DNA of 64,000 nt. Source: JALONH01 sp046329235. GTDB lineage: Bacteria > Bacteroidota > Bacteroidia > Cytophagales > Cytophagaceae. Below, one piece after another: positions 27,036 to 36,300 of this stretch; positions within the stretch are counted from its first letter, which is position 1, and each line of letters starts with the position of its first letter. Both the position numbers and the translations under genes were made by a program. The notes below the pieces were generated by a model that made no database searches, was not told the DNA's origin, and worked only from the letters and a program-made list of their open reading frames with translations. The DNA lies in the NCBI GenBank assembly GCA_046329235.1, contig JAXLVA010000001.1, positions 1,736,001 through 1,800,000 of the forward strand, written 5' to 3'.

Positions 27036-28302
27036 TCATCCATCTATTTTCTATTAACACTCCTTTTTTTATTATAGGCAATTTACCCGTGCCAAAAAAA
27101 TCTCCTTCCAATACTTCGAATTCAAGAGCATATTCTATCTCATCTAAAACTCCTAATGACTTAGAATAGCATTGTATATGAATAAAATAATTTCCAGCAA
27201 ACAACGGAAGCTTAGGAATTAAACATTCTACACTAAAATCGCCTTCTACAGAAGAAAAGAGTCTATGAGAATGTTCATTATTACAAATAAAAAGTATACT
27301 ATCGTTCGAATCTACAAATTGCAACCTGAATAAGAAATCATTACTCTTGGAGTATTTTGAGTGAAACATTATTTTAATAACAAGAGGACTACCTGTAATC
27401 GGATTATCGACTCTAACCCCGTTAATATTTTTAAAATAAGCATCTGTAATTTTTATATCACCAGAACCGGTTCTATCTAACCGACTAGAAAGTCGTTGTT
27501 GTATATTAGTTCTATTATTTTGAGAATAAATAGATAAAACATCCGATACATCTCCTTGTAAAGAAAATTTACCATTCTGTAATAACATAGCAGAAGTACA
27601 CAATGCTTGAACACTTGAAAGATTATGACTCACAAACAATATGGTACGTCCATCTTTATTGTTTACATCCTTCATTTTCCCCAAACATTTCTTTTGAAAC
27701 TCTATATCTCCAACAGCTAAAACTTCATCAATAATAAGTATGTCCGGATCTAAATGAGCCGCTACAGCAAAAGCCAAACGCACATACATACCAGAACTGT
27801 ACCGTTTCACCGGTGTGTCAATATATTTTTCAACTCCGGCAAAATCTACAATCTCATCAAATTTAGATTTTATTTCATTTCGAGACATCCCAAGAATGGC
27901 TCCATTCATAAAGATATTATCACGACCACTCAATTCGGGGTGAAAACCAGTTCCAACTTCTAATAAAGAAGCAACACGTCCCTTAATTTTTACGCTCCCC
28001 GTAGTTGGTGCTGTAACTCTCGATAGGATTTTCAATAATGTACTTTTTCCAGCACCATTTCGGCCAATAATACCTACGGCATCGCCTTTTTTTATTTCAA
28101 AATTAATATCTTTTAAAGACCAAACGAACTCGCTTTCCGCCTTGGAAGTTCTATCATTTGTACCAACAATAGAATAAGGGTCTTCCTTCCCTCTAACTTT
28201 TGCTATATACCTATTTACATCGGACACAAGTGAACCCGCACTCAATGCTCCTAAGCGATACATTTTAGAAAGATCTTCTACTTTTATTACAATATCAGAC
28301 AT
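27028..28302 (-). CDS. wzt: ABC exporter ATPase, Wzt/TagH type with C-terminal sugar-binding domain
   Basis: I chose ATG 28302 (MSDIVIKVEDLSKMYRLG) over a TTG one codon upstream. Walker A is VGIIGRNGAGKSTLL, the signature is YSSGMYVRLAFAVAA, and Walker B is ILIIDEVLAVGD. Beyond about residue 250 there is an extra 170-residue beta-rich domain (ITDAYFKNINGVRV), as in Wzt proteins that recognise the non-reducing end of the glycan. With the permease at 28316-29164 it exports polysaccharide from the cytoplasm. They are separated by 13 bases. Confidence 0.9.
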   Translation of the reverse strand: MSDIVIKVEDLSKMYRLGALSAGSLVSDVNRYIAKVRGKEDPYSIVGTNDRTSKAESEFVWSLKDINFEIKKGDAVGIIGRNGAGKSTLLKILSRVTAPTTGSVKIKGRVASLLEVGTGFHPELSGRDNIFMNGAILGMSRNEIKSKFDEIVDFAGVEKYIDTPVKRYSSGMYVRLAFAVAAHLDPDILIIDEVLAVGDIEFQKKCLGKMKDVNNKDGRTILFVSHNLSSVQALCTSAMLLQNGKFSLQGDVSDVLSIYSQNNRTNIQQRLSSRLDRTGSGDIKITDAYFKNINGVRVDNPITGSPLVIKIMFHSKYSKSNDFLFRLQFVDSNDSILFICNNEHSHRLFSSVEGDFSVECLIPKLPLFAGNYFIHIQCYSKSLGVLDEIEYALEFEVLEGDFFGTGKLPIIKKGVLIENRWMNE

Positions 28303-28315
28303 CAATCTTTACCTT

Positions 28316-29164
28316 TTAAATTGTATCCATAAATGTTTTTTCGACTTTATTAAAAATTGCAATACCCAAAAGCAATACAAAAAAAGACGCCAAAGAAGAG
28401 TAAATCAATGCTTCCCAACTAAATGTTCCAGAACCTAGAAGCGCAAATCTAAACGTTTCAATTAATGCGGTCATTGGATTTAACTCCAATAACAATGCTA
28501 ATCTTCTATCTTCTATCATCGATAATGGGTAAACTACTGGTGTGGCGTACATTAGTAACTGAACACCAAATGTTACGAGATACTTCAAATCTCTATACTT
28601 TGTAGTCATGGATGATATAATTATTCCGAAACCTAAAGCTTGCGCCGACATTAAGAGCAATAAATATGGTAACAAAAGGATTGTATAATTCCAGTCAGGG
28701 CTAAAACCATTTATAACATAATAAGATAAGATAACAATCAATAAAACGAACTGTATAAAAAAGGCGATAAAAGAACTTAACACACTTGATATCGGGACAG
28801 TAAGTCTTGGGAAATAAACTTTACCAAACATTCCTGCATTGGCAGAAAAAGTTTCAGAAGTACGAAGAAATGAAGTTGAAAAAAAATTCCAAAATAACAC
28901 ACCGCACATATAAAAAAGAATTTTAGGTTGTCCATCAGTTGAAAGATTGGCAATACTTCCAAATACCACGAGATAAGTTATGGTAGTAATTAATGGTTGT
29001 ATAATAAACCAGATAGGCCCTAATATTGTCTGTTTGTATTGTGCTATGAAATCACGTTTTATAAACATGAAAATTAAATCTCTGAACTTCCAAACTTCAC
29101 CAAGTTTTAAATTAAACCAACTCGATTTTGGATAAATGACAATATCCCACTTTTCATCATTCAT
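28316..29164 (-). CDS. wzm: ABC exporter permease, Wzm type
   Basis: This 282-residue protein has six hydrophobic spans. It contains the ABC-2 export motif region FIKRDFIAQYKQTILGPIWF and PLITTITYLVVFGSIANL, ending with PMTALIETFRFALLGSG. It is the partner of the adjacent Wzt ATPase and moves lipid-linked polysaccharide across the inner membrane. It lies 3 bases after the Wzc gene, which implies co-transcription. Confidence 0.9.
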   Translation of the reverse strand: MNDEKWDIVIYPKSSWFNLKLGEVWKFRDLIFMFIKRDFIAQYKQTILGPIWFIIQPLITTITYLVVFGSIANLSTDGQPKILFYMCGVLFWNFFSTSFLRTSETFSANAGMFGKVYFPRLTVPISSVLSSFIAFFIQFVLLIVILSYYVINGFSPDWNYTILLLPYLLLLMSAQALGFGIIISSMTTKYRDLKYLVTFGVQLLMYATPVVYPLSMIEDRRLALLLELNPMTALIETFRFALLGSGTFSWEALIYSSLASFFVLLLGIAIFNKVEKTFMDTI

Positions 29165-29167
29165 ATA

Positions 29168-31558
29168 TTAAGCTCCCCAAAATTTCCACCAAGGCTTTTG
29201 ATTTTTACCGCCAAAGTAATTATAACTATAGGCATAGTTATACCCTTTGCCCTTGGTGCGTTCCCCATTATAAATTATCCAATTTGCATCTTTCTTCTCT
29301 GCATGACGTGTTGCTATACTTTTCAATTCCATCAAACTATGCTTAGGAGTATAATCATGTCGAATTACAAAAAGATTAATATCTACTTCATTTACTACAG
29401 ACAAGTAATCAGACACTATTCCTACGGGAGGAGAATCAATAATTACATAATCATAATCCTTCTTTAAATTATGAATAAGTTGAGTCATCTGTTCCGATGC
29501 AAACAACTCGGATGCATTAGGAGGAATAGCTCCGGGTATAACTACATCTAAATTAGCTTCACCCGAAGGGTATATTATATCTTTTAAAGATACCGCCTCT
29601 ATTAAATATTCACTCAACCCCTTAATTGATTCATTTAAAAAAGGATATTTTAATTCGAATGGTTTTCTCAAATCACCATGAATCAAAATGGTTTTTTTAC
29701 CGCTTAAAGCATACACCTTAGCTAAATTTTGAGAACAAAACGATTTACCATCTCCACTTATACAGGAGGTAACTCCTATCACTACTTGTTTTTTACCTTT
29801 CACTAAATACTGTAAGTTAGTACGTAGACTTCTAAAGCTTTCCATTAATAGATTATGCCCTGCATAAACTGTCTTACTCTTTTCTTCAGAATCATCTACA
29901 TAAAAAATACTTCCTAAAACAGGAAGCGTTGTAAAAGACGATGCGTCTTCTTTGGTCTTGATTTTATTATCAAGTGTAGAGTAGACCACAAGTAATACTA
30001 AAATCATCCCAGTTCCTATCAATATATTTTTAGTATAAATAGACTTAGATACAGGTGCTACTTGTATATATTCATCAGGTCGGGCATATTCTACAATAAA
30101 AGCATCTGACAAACTAGATGCTCTAGCTATACTTGCTTCGGCTCTTTTTTGTAATAAGTAGTTATATATATTATCATTGATGGTATGTTTACGTTGTATA
30201 TTTAACAGCGCTCTTTCTTTCTCCGGCATTTTAGACAATTCTTTTTCTAACACTGATACCCTAGAGTTAAAATCTGAGATTGACAACTTTGTTGTTTTAA
30301 CCAAATTTCTAGACGTTTCTAACAAGGCATCACGTGTAGCACTAATTTTAGAAACCAATGCTTTATAATTTGCACTTTTTTCCGAACTAGTGTACTGTAA
30401 AGTATTTTTCTCTTGATATAGTGCAATTAATTGCCCAACTAAATTACTTAAAATTGGATCATTGATATTAATTGTTGAAGGAGCTACTAAATCGACTGTT
30501 TCATTACCGGAGTTTATATAATCATTGAGATATAAATAGTATCTCAATTGAATTTCCAAAGTCAATTTTTGTTCCTCTAAGGATCTAATCTGAGTCATTA
30601 AATCCTGTGCTTGTTCACTTATCGCATAAATTTTATTAGCCTCTTTGTATGTCTGCAATCCTTCGGATGTAAAATCCAACGAGTCAGAAATAATATTTAA
30701 TTGTGCATCAATAAAATTAATTGTATTAGTCGCTATTTGATTTTTATCAGCTAAATCTTTGTCGATATACACTTTTGCTACTGTATTTAAAAAAACTACT
30801 TCTTTTTCTACAATAGTTCCCGTTGAACTTAAATTAACAATGGAAGACCTATCTCCTTTAGCCGTCACTAGTTTATTCTTATATAGTTTTGTCAGATAAT
30901 GTAAATCTCTAGCTATTATAGTATATTTTTGCCCTATTGTTTGAGAAGTAAAAAAAGGGGTTTTAACAATAGTATATTTTAACAATCCGCTTGTAATAGT
31001 GTCTCCAAATACAAATTTCTTACTTTGCAGCTGTACGGGAATACCTATACTATCATTATAACTAAAGGAATTTAAATTATACCACTGCTTACCATTATAA
31101 GAAAAGTCTATTATATATTCTTTATCACTTACAGCTACCACATTAAAAGGTGCATTCGTGGGAACTAAATTAGAATCTACTATCAATAAAAATGGTTGAT
31201 TATGATACAACTCGAGATCCTTAATACTACCGGCAACCATATATTCCCAAGTAAAATCTAATTCTTTCAATACTGATTGTACCTGATTATACGACTTCAT
31301 TAATTCCATTTCATTGTTCAAATTTTTAGTAATTTGAAAAAAAGAGGAACCGTCGTACAATTGTTGTCTTTGAGAAGTGTTAGTCGCTTTATCTTTAATC
31401 TGTATGGAATTTTTAACCTGAAATATTGGTGTAAAATAACGAACGGTAAACCAAGAATAAATCCAACACAAAGTCAATATTAAAAATGCTAGGTACCAAT
31501 ACTTAACAAAAGTCCTACCAATAGATTTAAAATCAATTATATCTTTATCTTCTGCCAT
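29168..31558 (-). CDS. Wzc-like chain-length determinant and tyrosine autokinase
   Basis: The 796-residue protein has a Wzz domain with an N-terminal span (YLAFLILTLCWIYSWFTV), a long periplasmic coiled-coil region and a second span near residue 510 (ILIGTGMILVLLVVYSTL). The C-terminal BY-kinase has Walker A SCISGDGKSFCSQNLA, Walker A' ILIHGDLRKP and Walker B YVIIDSPPVG. The tail carries a Tyr cluster (YNYAYSYNY). The role is control of polymer length and export by phosphorylation cycling. It sits 4 bases after the Wza gene. Confidence 0.92.
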   Translation of the reverse strand: MAEDKDIIDFKSIGRTFVKYWYLAFLILTLCWIYSWFTVRYFTPIFQVKNSIQIKDKATNTSQRQQLYDGSSFFQITKNLNNEMELMKSYNQVQSVLKELDFTWEYMVAGSIKDLELYHNQPFLLIVDSNLVPTNAPFNVVAVSDKEYIIDFSYNGKQWYNLNSFSYNDSIGIPVQLQSKKFVFGDTITSGLLKYTIVKTPFFTSQTIGQKYTIIARDLHYLTKLYKNKLVTAKGDRSSIVNLSSTGTIVEKEVVFLNTVAKVYIDKDLADKNQIATNTINFIDAQLNIISDSLDFTSEGLQTYKEANKIYAISEQAQDLMTQIRSLEEQKLTLEIQLRYYLYLNDYINSGNETVDLVAPSTININDPILSNLVGQLIALYQEKNTLQYTSSEKSANYKALVSKISATRDALLETSRNLVKTTKLSISDFNSRVSVLEKELSKMPEKERALLNIQRKHTINDNIYNYLLQKRAEASIARASSLSDAFIVEYARPDEYIQVAPVSKSIYTKNILIGTGMILVLLVVYSTLDNKIKTKEDASSFTTLPVLGSIFYVDDSEEKSKTVYAGHNLLMESFRSLRTNLQYLVKGKKQVVIGVTSCISGDGKSFCSQNLAKVYALSGKKTILIHGDLRKPFELKYPFLNESIKGLSEYLIEAVSLKDIIYPSGEANLDVVIPGAIPPNASELFASEQMTQLIHNLKKDYDYVIIDSPPVGIVSDYLSVVNEVDINLFVIRHDYTPKHSLMELKSIATRHAEKKDANWIIYNGERTKGKGYNYAYSYNYFGGKNQKPWWKFWGA

Positions 31559-31562
31559 AACA

Positions 31563-32324
31563 CTATTTTACAGCTTGAACAATTAAATACACTGCACTCA
31601 CAATACCAATAGAAAATGAAATCAACGTTAGATTTTGCTTATCCACTTTTGCTTTTTGTGGAACTACATAAATGATATCATGTGGTTGAATATAATAGTT
31701 GTCAAATGTAAAAGCATCATACTTTGTCAAATCAACTATCATGATTTTTTTACCCCCATCTTGATTAGATCGAATTATTTTGACTAATTTTTTATTGGCA
31801 TAATCTGTTAAATCACCTCCATATCCTATAGCCTCATAAATGGTACAATATTCATTGGGAATAATCTGACGACCGGGCTTTTTAAATTCCCCTAAAAATT
31901 GAACTTCAAATGAAGCAAATCTAACTTCTACATTATATAAACTACTGTACCCATGCGCCACACTAGTAATTAAACTGTCTGCCTGTGCAATGGATAAGCC
32001 TTGAACATTTATTTTTCCAATAATAGGTAAATCCACATTACCTGAATCCGAGATTATATAATCAACAAAATAAAAATTAGTATTTTGAGCAGTGGCTCCC
32101 GAACCACCGGAAGCATTAGTAGACATTACTTTGTCTTCAATATCCGGTGAGGATATCCTTACCTGGATTATATCTCTTACTCTCAACTTATAGGACTCAG
32201 ACAACGGAATTGGATCTAACTGAGTAATATTATCATTAAAATACAGACCTTTCCTATAACTCAAACAAGAAGTAACTGTGATTAATACAACCCACCAACC
32301 AATCCATCTTAAAAATACTTTCAT
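31563..32324 (-). CDS. Wza-like polysaccharide export lipoprotein
   Basis: The 253-residue protein has an N-terminal lipoprotein signal ending VTSC, so Cys20 is the lipidated residue. It has the polysaccharide export domain (YKLRVRDIIQVRIS), an SLBB-like portion (LGEFKKPGRQIIPNEYC) and a C-terminal hydrophobic stretch (SFSIGIVSAVYLIVQAV) that may be the outer-membrane helix. It is the first gene of the minus-strand operon and is divergent from the peptide/exosortase pair. It is paralogous to the truncated gene at 1-674. Confidence 0.9.
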   Translation of the reverse strand: MKVFLRWIGWWVVLITVTSCLSYRKGLYFNDNITQLDPIPLSESYKLRVRDIIQVRISSPDIEDKVMSTNASGGSGATAQNTNFYFVDYIISDSGNVDLPIIGKINVQGLSIAQADSLITSVAHGYSSLYNVEVRFASFEVQFLGEFKKPGRQIIPNEYCTIYEAIGYGGDLTDYANKKLVKIIRSNQDGGKKIMIVDLTKYDAFTFDNYYIQPHDIIYVVPQKAKVDKQNLTLISFSIGIVSAVYLIVQAVK

Positions 32325-32431
32325 ATTTTATTTATCCAATTTTTTCAATAGACAATATAGCAATTTACCATTATAAATTGACTAATAAAAAACATTCATC
32401 TAAAAATAGTACAAAACAACAACTTTACTTC

Positions 32432-32460
32432 TTGAGAATTCGTTTAAGATTTAATATATT
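32432..32460 (+). promoter_or_regulatory. Weak promoter for the second peptide/exosortase pair
   Basis: A TTG at 32432-32434 and an imperfect -7 (ATATATTG, ending about 32461) are spaced roughly as expected. The -7 departs from TAnnTTTG, so support is weak. The start at 32482 follows 21 bases later. Confidence 0.3.
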
Positions 32461-32481
32461 GCACTAATGTTATTAATACTC

Positions 32482-32694
32482 ATGAAAAAAATCACATTAA
32501 TCTTATTTCCTGTACTATTGGCATTTTTATGTGTAACGGTGTTTGCTCAAGGCCCTATCGATCCTCCGTGTGAGAACGAAGACCCGTCTGAATGCCCTGA
32601 CGCCCCTTTTGATGGAGGAGCAAGTTTACTTATTGCCGGTGGAGCTGGTTTATTAGGATGGACAGCATTCAAGAAAAAAAAGAAGAATGACTGA
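32482..32694 (+). CDS. Minimal PID-CTERM-type sorting-signal peptide precursor 2
   Basis: This is a 70-residue precursor. I chose ATG 32482 (MKKITLILF) because the signal peptide begins there. An in-frame upstream start would add five residues. The signal peptide is 1-22 (…CVTVFA, then Q23). The middle stretch, residues 23-41, is 19 residues, acidic and Pro-rich, with Cys30 and Cys38. The tail is PFDGG (42-46), a hydrophobic segment with GGAGLLGW, and then KKKKK. Layout, length and Cys pair match the precursor at 831-1034. The exosortase gene follows 2 bases after the stop. Confidence 0.85.
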   Translation: MKKITLILFPVLLAFLCVTVFAQGPIDPPCENEDPSECPDAPFDGGASLLIAGGAGLLGWTAFKKKKKND

Positions 32695-32696
32695 TT

Positions 32697-33251
32697 GTGG
32701 TTAAATATAAATTCCAATCATTTTTAAATAAAAATCCGCATATAAAAGACCTCGCCAAAGTCTTTATTTGGTACGGTTCATTGCACATTTTTTTATATAT
32801 CTATATTGGGTTATCCCTTCCGGGAGGAAAATTGGATTTCCCACTTTTTTACCAATACAACTTGTTGATTTTTTTTGAATACTTAATTACTCAAAGTACG
32901 TATTGGATTCTTTTTCTTTTTGACCATTCAGTAACAATATACAACCATAACATTATAGGCATAAATAACGAATTTTATGTTCGTATTTTACACGGTTGTT
33001 TAGGATTATATATTATGGTGGCTTATATAGCTCTCATGCTTGGAACTAGTGGTAGAAAAAAATCTCTTTGGATTGTGATTGGACTTTTTTTTATTCATAT
33101 AATTAACGTATTAAGGATTTGTATACTTCTACTATTCCATAATAATATCCCTGGCCTTAGTTATAAAATTCATGATTGGGTCAATCTTTTAGGATACTCA
33201 TTAATCTTTACTCTATACTATGTTTGGTTTAAACGATATGCGACTAAATAA
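32697..33251 (+). CDS. Exosortase-family membrane transpeptidase 2
   Basis: The 184-residue polytopic protein has Cys101 (HGCLG), Arg140 (NVLRI) and His159 (KIHDW), the expected catalytic set. The Cys-to-Arg spacing equals that of the homologue at 1050-1610 and the Arg-to-His spacing differs by one residue. Other shared features are SLPGGK near residue 40 (TTPGG in the other) and a long hydrophobic helix before the Arg. The start is a GTG at 32697, two bases after the stop of the peptide gene, so translation is probably coupled. Cleavage and transfer of the neighbouring peptide is inferred from the pairing. Confidence 0.87.
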   Translation: MVKYKFQSFLNKNPHIKDLAKVFIWYGSLHIFLYIYIGLSLPGGKLDFPLFYQYNLLIFFEYLITQSTYWILFLFDHSVTIYNHNIIGINNEFYVRILHGCLGLYIMVAYIALMLGTSGRKKSLWIVIGLFFIHIINVLRICILLLFHNNIPGLSYKIHDWVNLLGYSLIFTLYYVWFKRYATK

Positions 33252-33283
33252 AAAAGGCTTCGATAAATATCGAAGCCTTTTTT
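33250..33283. terminator. Perfect-stem bidirectional terminator
   Basis: The 16-bp arms 33250-33265 and 33268-33283 (core GGCTTCGATA/TATCGAAGCC) are perfect and flanked by A and T runs. It separates the exosortase gene from the convergent 1504-aa protein gene. A near-identical copy is at 38179. Confidence 0.88.
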
Positions 33284-33308
33284 ATTCGTCGTTATGACTG
33301 TTTACTTC

Positions 33309-36300
33309 TTAATACATCACCACTCGATAGGTAGCTTGTTGTCCTTCCGAAGTAATTCTTACTAAATATACCGCTGAACTCACTTGGGTTAAGGTTCTAC
33401 TTACTGATACTCCCTCTCCTATTACTCCCGTGAAGTGATCCAATGAAGTGCCTCCTACGGTAATGATCTCTCCTTCTATTTCTTTACTTCCACTGCCTAC
33501 TCCTTCTACATACACCTTACCGTCTTTAGCGTACACGCGTACACTTGATTGTAGTGCATTCTGAGTGCCTGTTGTTAAACTTTGTGGTGGCGTTGTTGGT
33601 GTACCTGGTGTTGTTGGAGTAATTGGAATCGCAGGTACTAACTTCAACACATAACGATTCGTTGAATCTGTTGTTGATTGGGTTATAGTGTACGCCACAT
33701 CTTCTACTACTGCAGTACTCGTTCCTAACTTCTTATCATATAAGAACAACTGAGCTCCGTATAATGGATTACTCTTATTACTCCATGTCAAGGTATAATT
33801 ACCATTACTTGCCACTTTTACATATAATGGTATTTCTGTCTCTACTGTTGGTACAGGCATCGTATTAATCGACATCGTACTGCCTAACATGGTACTACCT
33901 AAACTCGGTATCGTCCCTGTATTGTTGATCTTCTTAGAATCTACCATCGGTTCAAATGAAGGATCTGCACCATCGTTGAAACGGATAATCGCCTCATCGG
34001 TCACTGTACCGTTACTCAATTTCAACGAATACATATTTGACATATCGATATCTCTATACATCACTACCGGTGTTGTTGAGATTACACTAGAAGTCATACT
34101 CAAGGATGATGTAGCTCCTCCTGTGCCAGACGTCTGAACCCAGAATCCTACACAAGAAGGGATTATACTGCTCGCTGTGAGAGAACCTGCTGTAGTTCCT
34201 GCTCCCGCCACATAATACATATACTGACCAGAAGCTCCTTCCCAAAACGCTATCGCATTGTTTAAGTTCGTCTTAGTCCAACCACTCACCGCATCCCAAT
34301 TGATTGGTGCCGGGTATGGATTCCCTACGAATCTCCATGTATTAGCCGTATTGGTTAAGGTAACATTGTGTACATAACTATGGTCATAGGTACCTGTTAT
34401 ATCAATTACCGTTGGTGCGGTAAAGTATAATGAGTAACCTTTACCTTTAATTAAAGGTGCCACGTTATTTGTTATTCTATCCCAAGCGTTGGTCGTTTCA
34501 TTATACTGGAACAATCTACTCATTCCATTAGTTGGGTTAAACACTTGTGCATCGTCTGTTAAGTCCGCTACCGTAGCACCATCCAATGGAACTGAGAAAT
34601 AATGTGTTCTATAGGTTGAAACAGTACGAGTTACTGTCATGTTGCCACTGATACTTCCTGCTCCGCCTTGGTTAATATATCCATTATCCAAATTCAATAT
34701 CAAATATCCATTCGAGTTTAGCGTACCCAATACTAAATCTATAGCACCATTAACAGTCACTGTTGTTGATAAGGTACCACTACCTGAACTCTTACTCATT
34801 GTTAAGTTTGAAATCGATATCGAATTACCCGATACCGTTCCACTACTGGACCCTGACAAGAACAATCTTGATGTTCCTGTTCCTGTAAATGAGCCGTCAT
34901 TGGTTAAATCACCTCGTACCGTAAAGTTCGCTCCGGTTCCTATAGTCACACTTGCGCCGGATTGAATCGTAATATTATTTATATCACCACTCTCACTTGC
35001 TAAGTTTGGATAGTTTGGTCTACCTGTTGGTATCGTTACTGTTCTTGTATTATTAGGTACCATACCCGAACTCCAGTTCCCTGTATTATTCCATACGCTG
35101 TTACTATTTCCTGTCCAACTAAACGTTAATGGATTTACCACTACCACTACTGTTCCTGTTGCACTCGTACATCCATTCGCGGCTGTAGCTGTTACACTAT
35201 ACGTTCCGCCCATCGCAATAGTCGCATTCGTGATACTTGGATTCTGCGTACTTGAAGTAAAACTGTTTGGACCTGTCCATGAATAAGACGTTGCTGCTGG
35301 TGTTGTCGCACTCGCTGTTAAGTTTATCGTCGCTTCTTCATATACAGGACTATTACTGCCCGCACTTGGGGTACTTGGTGTTGTGTTAACTGTAACTGTT
35401 ACTGTCCCTGCTGTTGATGTACATCCGCTTACTATCGAATAAACACTATAAGTTCCTCCCATCGCTGTCGTTGCCGATGCGATACTTGGGTTTTGTGTTG
35501 TGGAAGTATAACTATTTGGACCTGTCCAAGAATACGTTGCTCCTGATACAGTACTCGCTGTTAAGTTAATCGCATTTCCTGTACATACCGGACTGTTACT
35601 TCCTGCTGTTGGAGCTGCTGGCACAGTATTGATGGTAATCAATCCTGACACATTACTTGTTGCAGCCGGAGTACAAGTACCACTCACTATACAATAATAA
35701 TATTTCGCTCCGGTAACTGATGGAGTATAACTTGCCAATGTTGCTCCTGAAATACTAGTCCCTCCTGAATTGGAGTTACTCGTATTGGAATACCACTGAT
35801 AGCTCAATCCTGCACCTGTTGCTGTTACACTGATAGCTGTGGCCGTGGCAGAAGAACATAAAGTTTGAGTAGATGTTGAGGGTTGCGCAGTAATCGCTGG
35901 AGCAGTATTGATGGTGATCAATCCTGACACATTACTTGTTGCAGCTGGAGTACAAGTACCACTCACTATACAATAATAATATTTCGCTCCGGTAACTGAT
36001 GGGGTATAACTTGCCAATGTAGCTCCTGAAATAATAGTTCCTCCTGAATTAGAGTTACTCGTATTTGAATACCACTGATAGGTCAATCCTGCACCTGTTG
36101 CTGTCACACTGATAGCTGTGGCCGTGGCAGAAGAACATAAAGTTTGAGTAGATGTTGAGGGTTGCGCAGTAATCGCTGGAGCAGTATTAATGGTTACCGA
36201 TTTAGTCGCATTGGCACTAGTACATCCAGAAGCACTCACCGTCAATGAATAGGTTCCTGACATTGCTGTTGTTGTAGGTGAAATGGATGGATTTTGAGCT

